Shown here piece by piece: positions 1-5,830 of a stretch of 5,830 nucleotides of DNA. The notes beneath the pieces were generated by a model. That model was not told where the DNA came from and ran no database searches. It saw only the letters and a program-made list of their open reading frames with translations. Each line of letters begins with the position of its first letter. Position 1 is the stretch's first letter. Made by a program: the position numbers and the translations under genes. Origin of the DNA: an uncultured Bacteroidota bacterium (lineage in GTDB: Bacteria; Bacteroidota; Bacteroidia; Chitinophagales; Chitinophagaceae); contig CAIZMD010000169.1 in the NCBI GenBank assembly GCA_903933995.1, forward strand, positions 1 to 5,830. Direction: 5' to 3'.

Positions 1-443
1 GCCAACCCTTTTTGCAATAGCCAATTGGATGCAACAGCCATATCGTTTAACAAACAAAATCCTTCTCCTCTATCTGCAAAAGCGTGATGTGTGCCACCTG
101 CCACATTGAGTGAAATGCCATGATCTAGGGCAAATAGGCAGCAATCCATGGTGCCTTGTGTAATCATCAATTCACGTTGGGTAAGCGCTTCAGATTGAGG
201 GAACCCAATTTTTCGCTGTTCGGATGCGCTTAGTGTTTGTCCATGCAATTTATCTAAGTAGTCTGCATCATGCGTCCAAACTAGTATTTCATCAGGGCAG
301 TAATTGGGTTCAAATAAGTTTTCTTGGTCAATGCAACCCTCATGTAGTAATTGTTCTGGGATCAACTCATATTTCAGCATTGGAAAGCGATGGCCTTCTG
401 GTAAGGAATGAGCATAACAGGGATGGAAGGCTATTTTCAGCAT
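1..443 (-). CDS. Histone deacetylase superfamily hydrolase, N-terminal part (gene runs off the window's left edge)
   Basis: I translated this frame by hand: 147 complete residues are visible, starting at the ATG at 443-441 with MLKIAFHPCYAHSLPEGHRF. The family is recognisable from the N-terminal HP-x-Y...PEGHRFPM-KY segment (residues 7-25), a THDADYL segment (57-63), and the active-site block GGTHHAF (116-122) followed by GEGFCLLNDMAVA (126-138). His119-His120 match the paired catalytic histidines of class I/II HDAC-like zinc deacetylases. The Asp/His/Asp zinc ligands would lie in the missing half, so catalytic competence cannot be judged. Family members are usually about 300 residues, so roughly half is present. 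Bacterial members remove acyl groups from small amides, polyamines or protein lysines; the substrate here is unknown. The start lies one base after the pdeM stop (TAA-G-ATG), implying translational coupling. Family call is firm; specific function is open. Confidence 0.9.
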   Translation of the reverse strand, partial: MLKIAFHPCYAHSLPEGHRFPMLKYELIPEQLLHEGCIDQENLFEPNYCPDEILVWTHDADYLDKLHGQTLSASEQRKIGFPQSEALTQRELMITQGTMDCCLFALDHGISLNVAGGTHHAFADRGEGFCLLNDMAVASNWLLQKGL

Positions 444-444
444 C

Positions 445-1107
445 TTATCTAGTTATTTCAATGAGTTGCTGATTCACAATGGCAAAAATGGTATTGTCTT
501 TTTTCTTTTTCACGGTTGCTGTACCACTAAATCTACTAAATGCAGGAAGGATACAGGATGTTTTGGTAAAATAAAAACAGGGGAAATGCAGGTTTTGTTT
601 ACCCATACCTGAAAGACTTACGCCGGGATGCAAGTGACCGGAAAGAAGAAATCCAGTTTCATGGGAATCTGTTGTATGCATAGGATCATGTGCAAACTGA
701 AATGGCCCAAGTTGGTAAACCGCTTTTTCTACTTTAATCTGATGTTCTTGGTACCAGTGTTCTGCCAAAATATCGTGATTTCCCTTAACTAATACCATTT
801 CTAGTTGTGTAAAATCGCTCCTCCACTTGGCAAATAAATCCAATTCTAAATTGGCGGCACTATGAAAAAGGTCACCAACTACCACTAATCTTGCTGGTTT
901 AAAAAAGCTCAAAAGGTCCATCATTCTTTGTAAGTCTTCATGGAAAACTGCTTGTGGTACACCAATGCCATTTTTTCTAAAATGCCCTGTTTTACCAAAA
1001 TGGGTGTCAGAGAGTATTAGGGAAGACTGGTTCTCCCAAAAGATGGCCCTTTCTGCGCTTAGCCAACATTGTTGGTCTTGTATTTGGTATAAAATGGGTG
1101 CGTTCAT
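445..1107 (-). CDS. pdeM: Ligase-associated DNA damage response endonuclease PdeM (metallophosphoesterase, Mpe)
   Basis: This is a calcineurin-like metallophosphoesterase with the full metal-site set. Numbered from the GTG at 1116, it has SDTHFGK (D37, H39), GDLFHSAAN (D82), KGNHD (N113, H114, D115), an isolated His in QFAHDP (H143) and SGHLHPG (H161, H163). The tail PCFYFTKTSCILPAFSRFSG (179-198) is typical of PdeM rather than of generic phosphoesterases. Known homologues are Mn-dependent DNA nucleases encoded beside an Lhr-Core helicase, an exonuclease and an ATP-dependent ligase, acting in cytoplasmic DNA repair. I prefer the ATG at 1107 (220 aa) to the GTG at 1116 (223 aa); both follow the helicase stop closely. 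The reading frame is the same as the helicase's, with only one TAA between them. Residues 203-206 are four lysines encoded by an A-rich run. There is no signal peptide. The gene ends one base before the deacetylase-like gene. Confidence 0.93.
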   Translation of the reverse strand: MNAPILYQIQDQQCWLSAERAIFWENQSSLILSDTHFGKTGHFRKNGIGVPQAVFHEDLQRMMDLLSFFKPARLVVVGDLFHSAANLELDLFAKWRSDFTQLEMVLVKGNHDILAEHWYQEHQIKVEKAVYQLGPFQFAHDPMHTTDSHETGFLLSGHLHPGVSLSGMGKQNLHFPCFYFTKTSCILPAFSRFSGTATVKKKKDNTIFAIVNQQLIEITR

Positions 1108-1125
1108 TGGCGGCACAAAGATGCA

Positions 1126-3588
1126 TTAGGATTTGCTAAGTTGCTCCTGCATTTTCTTAACACGGTCTTCTAATTTTTCACTACTCAAACTATTTCTATT
1201 TAAACCATCAACCACTATGGGAAAAGCCAATGGTGTAAGCTGTTTTGGAAAACAAACCAAAATCTTGCTATGATACATTCTATCAAGGGCGGCTCTAAGT
1301 CTGTGTTCTTCCATTTGTTGTTCCATCAACTCTCTAAAAGCTTGGCGAAAGAGTATATTATCTGGCTCATATTCTTCAAAGACCTTGTATAAAAGGGCAG
1401 CAGAAGATTGTAAGTGTCTGGCTTTTTTGTGTTCCCCAGGAAATCCTTGAAATATGAGTCCGCCAATGACAGCAATATCTCTGAATTTTCTTTTTGACAT
1501 TTCAGCGCTATTGATACTTTTCTGAATATCGGCAAAGAGATTTTCTGTATTGAATAGTTCTTGCACATTGCTGTCATCTACAGGAATGGGTTGGTCACTT
1601 AGTAATTCAAACCCATAGTCATTCATTGCAATGGAAAAACTAATGGGCATTATCTGGGCAATTCTATATGCCAGTATGGCGCTCATAGCTTCATGAACCT
1701 GTCTGCCTTCAAATGGATAGACCAATAAATGATATCCATCTTTTGATTCAATTTGCTCAATCAACAATTCATTGTCTCGAGGAATTTTTGAGAGCATTGC
1801 TTGTGTTTGAAACAAATGTCTAAGACTTCTAATTTCTATGCTTGATTCATCCACTAATGCCTTATTAAAGGTCTCTCTTAATATGGCCCCAAGATTGGCA
1901 GTTAGGCTCATACGCCCCCCATTCCAAGAAGGTACAATAGACTTTTTAGCACTTGATTTTCTGACAAGTACATCCATGTCTTTGATCATCACCAATTCCA
2001 AATTTCTACCTGCTAAAGTGAATACATCTCCTGGATCTAATCTACTAATAAAGTATTCCTCAATCACACCTACATAACCGCCACCAAGGAATTTTACTTT
2101 TAACATGGCATCACTTACAATGGTACCAATATGCATGCGGTGACGCATGGCTATTTTTCTACTAGTCACTTTGTACAATCCATTTTCTACCACTACTTTG
2201 TGGTATTCATCGTATTGGTTTAAAGCAATCCCTCCTTGGGTAATATGTAATAATATTTTTGTCCATTCTTCTATAGAAATATCGGCAAAGCAATAACTGG
2301 TTTTAATTTCTTTTAAAATGGTATTGGCATCAAATCCGTCTCCCACCGCGAGGGTGCATAGGTATTGTATCAGCACGTCAAAGCAAAGCAGCATGGGGTC
2401 CTTGCTTTCAATTTTGTTTTCTATAATGGCCTGTTTAAGGGCGGCAGCTTCTACCAATTCCAAAGAATGCGTGGGTAAAAAATAGAGCTTGCTAATTTCT
2501 CCTGGGCCATGCCCACTTCTTCCAGCACGTTGCAAAAATCGGGCTACGCCTTTGGGTGATCCTACTTGAATCACTGTGTCAACGGGTCTAAAGTCTACGC
2601 CTAAATCTAAACTGGCAGTACAAACAACCGCTTTTAGTTTTTCTGCGTGTAAAGCGTCTTCTACCCATGCTCTTAACTCTGGTTCAATACTTCCATGGTG
2701 TAGGGCAATAGCACCTGCTAATTGGGGGGCAACGTTGAGGATGGTTTGGTACCAGGTCTCACTCATTCCCCTGGTATTGATGAAGATTAAAGTACTATTG
2801 CTAGCTTCAATAATAGGGATGAGTTTCTCAGCTAATTTGATGCCTAAGTGACCAGCCCAAGGGTATTCTGAAATTTCATCTGGGATAATAGAATGAACTT
2901 CTATTTTTTTATCAATGATTGCTCTAATAATGCAACCAGTTTCTTGTAATGGTGCTAGCAATACCTCTTTGGCTTCTTCTAAATTTCCAATGGTGGCAGA
3001 AATACCCCATAGGCAAATTTTATCCTTTACTTGCATGCCAATCAACCTAGTAATAGCAAGTTCAACTTGTACACCTCTTTTGCTACCCATGAGTTCATGC
3101 CATTCATCAACTGCCACCCATTGTACATGTGCAAAAACCGAACTGCAATCTTTTTGAGCCAATAATAAGTGCAGACTTTCGGGAGTGATAATCAGGATTT
3201 CAGGAACCTTTCTTTTTTGTTTTTGTCTTTCGCTGGTGCTGGTGTCTCCATTGCGAATTCCAACTGTCCAAGGGATTTCTAATTCTGCTAACACCGCTTC
3301 CATGGCTCTGCAAATATCTTTGGCCAATGCCCTAAGTGGTGTAATCCATAAGAGCTGCAAATGCCCCGGAGCTTTTGATTGATACTGGTTGGGATGCTGG
3401 TTAATGTATTGAATCAGGGTACCAAGAAATACCGAAAAGGTTTTGCCACAACCCGTTGGTGCATTTACCAAACCCGAGCCGCCTTGCATGATCTGCTCCC
3501 AAGTTTGTTCCTGGAATTCAAAAGGATGGAAGTCTTTTTTCTCCAGCCATTTTTTTATAACACCATATCCTTTTGATTCTTGAAGCAT
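1126..3588 (-). CDS. Ligase-associated DNA damage response DEXH-box helicase (Lhr-Core type)
   Basis: This is a superfamily 2 helicase with an ATPase core and an Lhr-specific C-terminal region. Numbered from the TTG at 3597, its motifs are: Q-like FEFQEQ (26-31), Walker A APTGCGKT (46-53), Ia TPLRALA (86-92), Ib TPESLHLLL (138-146), II DEWH (164-167), III SAT (200-202), IV IFINTRG (271-277), HHGS (300-303), V TASLDLGVDF (327-336) and VI QRAGRSGH (356-363). Residues 507-574 (GGYVGVIEEYF, PGDVF, PSWNGGRM) and 704-735 (FRDIAVIGGLIFQGFPG) match the Lhr-Core C-terminal domains. Known relatives are ATP-driven 3'-to-5' translocases that unwind RNA:DNA or DNA duplexes and cluster with Mpe, exonuclease and ligase. 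The ATG at 3588 gives 820 aa and starts 10 bases after the cytochrome stop. The TTG at 3597 would add three residues and leave a one-base gap. The length is normal and no motif is missing. Confidence 0.94.
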   Translation of the reverse strand: MLQESKGYGVIKKWLEKKDFHPFEFQEQTWEQIMQGGSGLVNAPTGCGKTFSVFLGTLIQYINQHPNQYQSKAPGHLQLLWITPLRALAKDICRAMEAVLAELEIPWTVGIRNGDTSTSERQKQKRKVPEILIITPESLHLLLAQKDCSSVFAHVQWVAVDEWHELMGSKRGVQVELAITRLIGMQVKDKICLWGISATIGNLEEAKEVLLAPLQETGCIIRAIIDKKIEVHSIIPDEISEYPWAGHLGIKLAEKLIPIIEASNSTLIFINTRGMSETWYQTILNVAPQLAGAIALHHGSIEPELRAWVEDALHAEKLKAVVCTASLDLGVDFRPVDTVIQVGSPKGVARFLQRAGRSGHGPGEISKLYFLPTHSLELVEAAALKQAIIENKIESKDPMLLCFDVLIQYLCTLAVGDGFDANTILKEIKTSYCFADISIEEWTKILLHITQGGIALNQYDEYHKVVVENGLYKVTSRKIAMRHRMHIGTIVSDAMLKVKFLGGGYVGVIEEYFISRLDPGDVFTLAGRNLELVMIKDMDVLVRKSSAKKSIVPSWNGGRMSLTANLGAILRETFNKALVDESSIEIRSLRHLFQTQAMLSKIPRDNELLIEQIESKDGYHLLVYPFEGRQVHEAMSAILAYRIAQIMPISFSIAMNDYGFELLSDQPIPVDDSNVQELFNTENLFADIQKSINSAEMSKRKFRDIAVIGGLIFQGFPGEHKKARHLQSSAALLYKVFEEYEPDNILFRQAFRELMEQQMEEHRLRAALDRMYHSKILVCFPKQLTPLAFPIVVDGLNRNSLSSEKLEDRVKKMQEQLSKS

Positions 3589-3598
3589 TGTTTTCAAG

Positions 3599-5005
3599 CT
3601 ACAAAGTTTTCAGGTATTCTAGCAAGGCTTTTCTTTCTTGATCTGATAATTTATTACCAAAATAATGTCCTGAATTGCTGTATCCGGGCAATTTGGTATT
3701 ATAGGTTTTCTTGCCTTCTGGCTGATTAGCACTACTAAATTCCCAACCAAGGGATTGGCTATTATAAACCGGATGATTAAAGTCTCTTTTCCAATAGGTT
3801 GGTCTAATACTGCTATTTAAAACAGCTTCAATAGTGGGTACCGAGCCATTGTGTAAATAAGGAGCCGTAGCCCAAACACCATCCAAGGGTGGTGCCATAT
3901 AACCGTTTGCTGGTTCTAGCTTGGCAGGTAAATCGCCCTTGGCAAACCAACTTTTATTAAACCAAGCAATAAACTGTGGGTTTTGGTGATTGGCTTTATA
4001 AAGCAAAGAATCCGTTTGTATAATGGAAGCCGGAATGAGGAGGTTAGGATAGCTTTCTTCTTTGCCATAACTGCCATGGCATTTGCTACAATGGTCAATG
4101 AAAATGGTTTTTCCTGTTTCTGACAAAATGGGATCAATAGGATAGGGGTATTTAGGCGCTTTAATTGATTTGATATAGGCCAGCACATCGCCAAAATGAC
4201 TAAAGACTTCTCTTGCCTCAGCTGTATCTTTTACCGTGAGGATATTACTAAGCATTAAGAATTTTCCAAAATCGCCCCGGCCAAAACCATTGTAGAACAT
4301 GGCGTTTTTCTTTTTCAATAACCACCAAGCAGGAACGTCTGTAGGAATTACTTCATTAGGAATGTCTAAGATGGGTTCATTTTTCCATTCTAGTGTTTCG
4401 GGGTCTCGGTGTGCTACTAGTAAAGTGGCCAATCTATCAGCTGCATTAACGCCTCTTACTTCTGTTTCCATCATGGGGGCAATGGTACTCATGGAACGAA
4501 TAAGATCCTTGCTAGCATCATATTGAGCAGGAGAAACGGTTTGCATAAAACCAGTCACAAGGTTTCTCAAAAAATTATTTCCGTGTCCAATATTGCTAAA
4601 GTCTAGCATTGTATTTCCCAATCCCACTATCAAACTATCATTGAGTACTTGTGCATGGCATTGTAAACAAGTTGGTACTACAACATCAATCCCTTTTTCA
4701 TTTCTGATGACATTGTAGCCATGGGGTACTGTTGCGTTTTTGCCAGTTCTGTTGAGGTAATTGTGTTTGTCTTTGCCGTTTAGTAGGTTGAAATAACCAT
4801 AGGGTAGTCCACTTTTTAAATAATCACCCGTAATTAAGTATTGATAACCCTTTTGAGCGTCTCCTCCTCTTTGAATACTTGGAGGGATAAATTGCGGTTT
4901 GTCACCTGGATCAGAACTTGCAGATAGCAGTAGCATCCAAAGACCAAATAGGCTCATCAAAACCAATAAACTGATTCCTTTTTTGGCGTGTACATCCCAC
5001 TTCAT
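3599..5005 (-). CDS. Exported di-heme c-type cytochrome, cytochrome c peroxidase/MauG/RoxA-like
   Basis: The protein has 468 residues. A hydrophobic segment at 11-28 after a basic start (KK at 8-9) is a signal peptide or uncleaved anchor, placing the rest in the periplasm. Two c-type heme attachment motifs are visible: CLQCH (113-117) and CSKCH (306-310). Their spacing of about 190 residues fits a two-domain di-heme protein. After the second heme come YMAPPLDGVWATAPYLHNGS (369-388; Met370 is a candidate axial ligand) and a C-terminal NSGHYFGNKLSDQERKALLEYLKTL-type ending (444-468). These features recur in RoxA-like and other di-heme peroxidase-type cytochromes. Family members reduce peroxide, oxidise protein residues or cleave polyisoprene; the actual substrate here cannot be told. 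The start ATG at 5005 lies 60 bases after the preceding gene, a gap large enough for its own promoter. The gene runs directly into the helicase gene, with no metabolic link that I recognise. Confidence 0.88.
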   Translation of the reverse strand: MKWDVHAKKGISLLVLMSLFGLWMLLLSASSDPGDKPQFIPPSIQRGGDAQKGYQYLITGDYLKSGLPYGYFNLLNGKDKHNYLNRTGKNATVPHGYNVIRNEKGIDVVVPTCLQCHAQVLNDSLIVGLGNTMLDFSNIGHGNNFLRNLVTGFMQTVSPAQYDASKDLIRSMSTIAPMMETEVRGVNAADRLATLLVAHRDPETLEWKNEPILDIPNEVIPTDVPAWWLLKKKNAMFYNGFGRGDFGKFLMLSNILTVKDTAEAREVFSHFGDVLAYIKSIKAPKYPYPIDPILSETGKTIFIDHCSKCHGSYGKEESYPNLLIPASIIQTDSLLYKANHQNPQFIAWFNKSWFAKGDLPAKLEPANGYMAPPLDGVWATAPYLHNGSVPTIEAVLNSSIRPTYWKRDFNHPVYNSQSLGWEFSSANQPEGKKTYNTKLPGYSNSGHYFGNKLSDQERKALLEYLKTL

Positions 5006-5065
5006 AACATAAACAACAAATGTTGGCTCAATAGGTTCTATAACACCAATAATAGCTTGGGTGAA

Positions 5066-5365
5066 CTAGTCTGCAATCTTGTCAATCCATTTTCCCAAAA
5101 GGTTTTCCAATTTAATGGTCAGCTTTTCCGCAGTTCTGCCAATTGAGCTTTGAAATTCCGGTATTTTGAACAACCAATAAAAGAAACTACCCCTGCCTTC
5201 CTCTTGCATATCCTTGAACACTGTTTTTCGGATCATTGTCCCATAATCGGATTTTAGATAGGACCAGTTATTGGATAAGCGTTCTTCCAGAATCATTTTC
5301 TTCTGTTCTAACAAACCAATTTGTTTATCCAAACTGGCTAAGTCTTTGATCTCAGTCTGCTTCAT
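5066..5365 (-). CDS. Small coiled-coil protein of unknown function, encoded with the holin-like gene
   Basis: I do not recognise this 99-residue protein. It is charged and soluble, with no signal peptide or membrane segment. Residues about 5-32 (KDLASLDKQIGLLEQKKMI and following) have heptad-like hydrophobic spacing and suggest a short coiled coil. A central aromatic patch FFYWLFKIPEF (61-71) is followed by an amphipathic helix to the end (76-99). The ATG at 5365-5363 lies inside the preceding gene, giving a 14-bp overlap in another frame. This makes translational coupling likely and supports it as a real gene. The aromatic patch and amphipathic tail could let it sit on the inner membrane surface beside its two-helix neighbour; that is inference. 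The stop is TAG at 5068-5066. Confidence 0.75.
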   Translation of the reverse strand: MKQTEIKDLASLDKQIGLLEQKKMILEERLSNNWSYLKSDYGTMIRKTVFKDMQEEGRGSFFYWLFKIPEFQSSIGRTAEKLTIKLENLLGKWIDKIAD

Positions 5366-5717
5366 AGTCTTTGGTTTGTTCCCTGATAATGATCCGTATA
5401 ATGGGATGAATGAATAATTGTTTTCTGAGTAACACCAGCACCAAGGTAATTAGCCCTAAAATCAAGGTAGTTAAACCAAATCCAATAACAGGACTATTGA
5501 AAATGCCAGATAGCCACCAGCCCAATGTGAGGCCTGCAAAAATGCTAATCATAAACGCCATGGCTCCCAAAACCAAGAGCCAAATAAGCATGCCCGCAAT
5601 AGTGGAGCTTTTACGGATAAACTGTAAAGAGAATAATTGAATCCTCAGTTCTATGTACTCGTTAATTTGGGCTTTATTCTCTTCTAAGAATTCCCATATA
5701 TTAGGTGACTTTTCCAT
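5352..5717 (-). CDS. Phage holin family-type two-helix membrane protein
   Basis: The protein has 121 residues: an N-terminal amphipathic helix (about 8-35, NIWEFLEENKAQINEYIELR), two long hydrophobic segments (about 39-70 and 75-98) separated by a short GIFNSP turn, and a basic/charged cytoplasmic tail (99-121). This architecture matches the chromosomal 'phage holin family' proteins common in Bacteroidota, which are usually found away from prophages. No lysis role is shown by the sequence, and no endolysin or phage gene is nearby. A structural or stress-linked envelope role is likelier, but this is inference. The ATG at 5717-5715 is the first gene after a non-coding region with a heptamer repeat and an inverted repeat, so a promoter probably lies there. 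Its 3' end overlaps the start of the small coiled-coil gene by 14 bp. Confidence 0.8.
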   Translation of the reverse strand: MEKSPNIWEFLEENKAQINEYIELRIQLFSLQFIRKSSTIAGMLIWLLVLGAMAFMISIFAGLTLGWWLSGIFNSPVIGFGLTTLILGLITLVLVLLRKQLFIHPIIRIIIREQTKDYEAD

Positions 5718-5732
5718 AAAGTGGATTGTTAC

Positions 5733-5752
5733 TTAAAGTTACGAAACTTTAA
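5733..5752. promoter_or_regulatory. Perfect 8-bp inverted repeat upstream of the holin-like gene; candidate operator or promoter element
   Basis: The arms TTAAAGTT (5733-5740) and AACTTTAA (5745-5752) are exact reverse complements, separated by the four bases ACGA. The element lies 15 bases before the start codon at 5717. Read on the minus strand, TAACTTTA (5741-5734) is one base away from the Bacteroidota -7 consensus TAnnTTTG; I see no convincing -33 TTG upstream. The symmetry and position fit a dimeric repressor site overlapping a promoter, or a short hairpin in the 5' leader. There is no T-run typical of an intrinsic terminator. The repeat is visible directly; the function is inferred. 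Confidence 0.45.
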
Positions 5753-5753
5753 C

Positions 5754-5830
5754 GGATGAGGAAGAAAGTGAAGAATTAAGAGTGAAGAGTGAAGAATGGG
5801 GAGAAGAGAGTGAAGAGTTGAGAGTTAAGA
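5754..5830. repeat. Degenerate 7-bp tandem repeat, plus-strand consensus GTGAAGA, continuing past the window
   Basis: Exact copies of GTGAAGA start at 5768, 5782, 5789 and 5810, so the spacings (14, 7, 21) are all multiples of seven. The in-phase units between and after them are variants: ATTAAGA at 5775, ATGGGGA at 5796, GAAGAGA at 5803, GTTGAGA at 5817 and GTTAAGA at 5824. GAAGAAA at 5761, and more weakly GGATGAG at 5754, extend the phase leftward. The strand is almost pure purine plus T: no C occurs from 5754 to 5830. The array has at least ten units and reaches the window edge, so its full length is unknown. It lies in the non-coding region just upstream of the minus-strand gene cluster. 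Confidence 0.8.

Noticed and set aside
224..472. Plus-strand open frame across the deacetylase start and the pdeM end
   Set aside because: It is antisense to two well-supported genes and its translation has no protein-like pattern.
495..515. A-rich run (minus strand) in pdeM as a possible programmed frameshift site
   Set aside because: The frame is open and family-like on both sides and the C-terminal end is normal, so no frameshift is needed to explain the gene.
1838..2077. Plus-strand open frames within the helicase gene (also 2576-2851, 2915-3157, 3185-3382 and 3379-3576)
   Set aside because: They lie wholly opposite a helicase whose motifs are intact, and their translations show no recognisable domain.
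3916..4194. Minus-strand open frame inside the cytochrome gene in another frame
   Set aside because: It overlaps the second heme-domain coding region out of frame and shows no domain.
5014..5025. Short near-palindrome CAACAAATGTTG just upstream of the cytochrome start, with AACATTTG on the minus strand resembling a -7 box
   Set aside because: Arms are only five bases, and the -7-like match would put the transcription start almost on the ATG. Too weak to annotate as a promoter or operator.
5352..5717. Prophage remnant suggested by the holin-like protein
   Set aside because: No endolysin, structural, integrase or attachment-site sequence is present; the family is commonly chromosomal in Bacteroidota.

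Overview
The window looks like a chromosomal segment of a Bacteroidota bacterium, probably near Chitinophagaceae. This is inferred from the protein families and their sequence style, the moderate-to-low GC, the lack of clear Shine-Dalgarno sequences, and the ligase-associated repair helicase/PdeM pair. No homology search was possible. All six supported genes are on the minus strand, so they are read from high to low coordinates. They are packed so tightly that at least the last three are probably translated from one message.

Layout in reading order: (1) 5718-5830 is the only real intergenic region. It holds a degenerate tandem repeat phased at exactly 7 bp (consensus GTGAAGA on the plus strand) that runs off the window edge, and a perfect 8-bp inverted repeat just before the first gene. 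(2) 5352-5717 encodes a two-helix membrane protein of the 'phage holin family' type. It overlaps by 14 bp (3) 5066-5365, a small uncharacterised coiled-coil protein. (4) 3599-5005 encodes an exported or membrane-anchored di-heme c-type cytochrome of the cytochrome c peroxidase/MauG/RoxA-like group. (5) 1126-3588 (or 3597) encodes an Lhr-Core DEXH helicase. (6) 445-1107 (or 1116) encodes the metallophosphoesterase nuclease PdeM (Mpe). (7) 1-443 is the N-terminal half of a histone-deacetylase-superfamily hydrolase, cut by the window edge.

The clearest functional unit is helicase plus PdeM. In other bacteria these sit with an ATP-dependent DNA ligase and a metallo-beta-lactamase-fold exonuclease as a DNA-repair cassette. 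Here the ligase and exonuclease are absent from the window. The pair lies between a periplasmic cytochrome gene and a deacetylase-like gene, with junctions of one to about ten bases. The holin-like gene and its small partner look like a separate envelope-related module. I see no phage genes, transposase, tRNA, rRNA or CRISPR array. Most of the window is ordinary. The heptamer tract, the inverted repeat and the split, re-contextualised repair cassette are the parts worth a second look.
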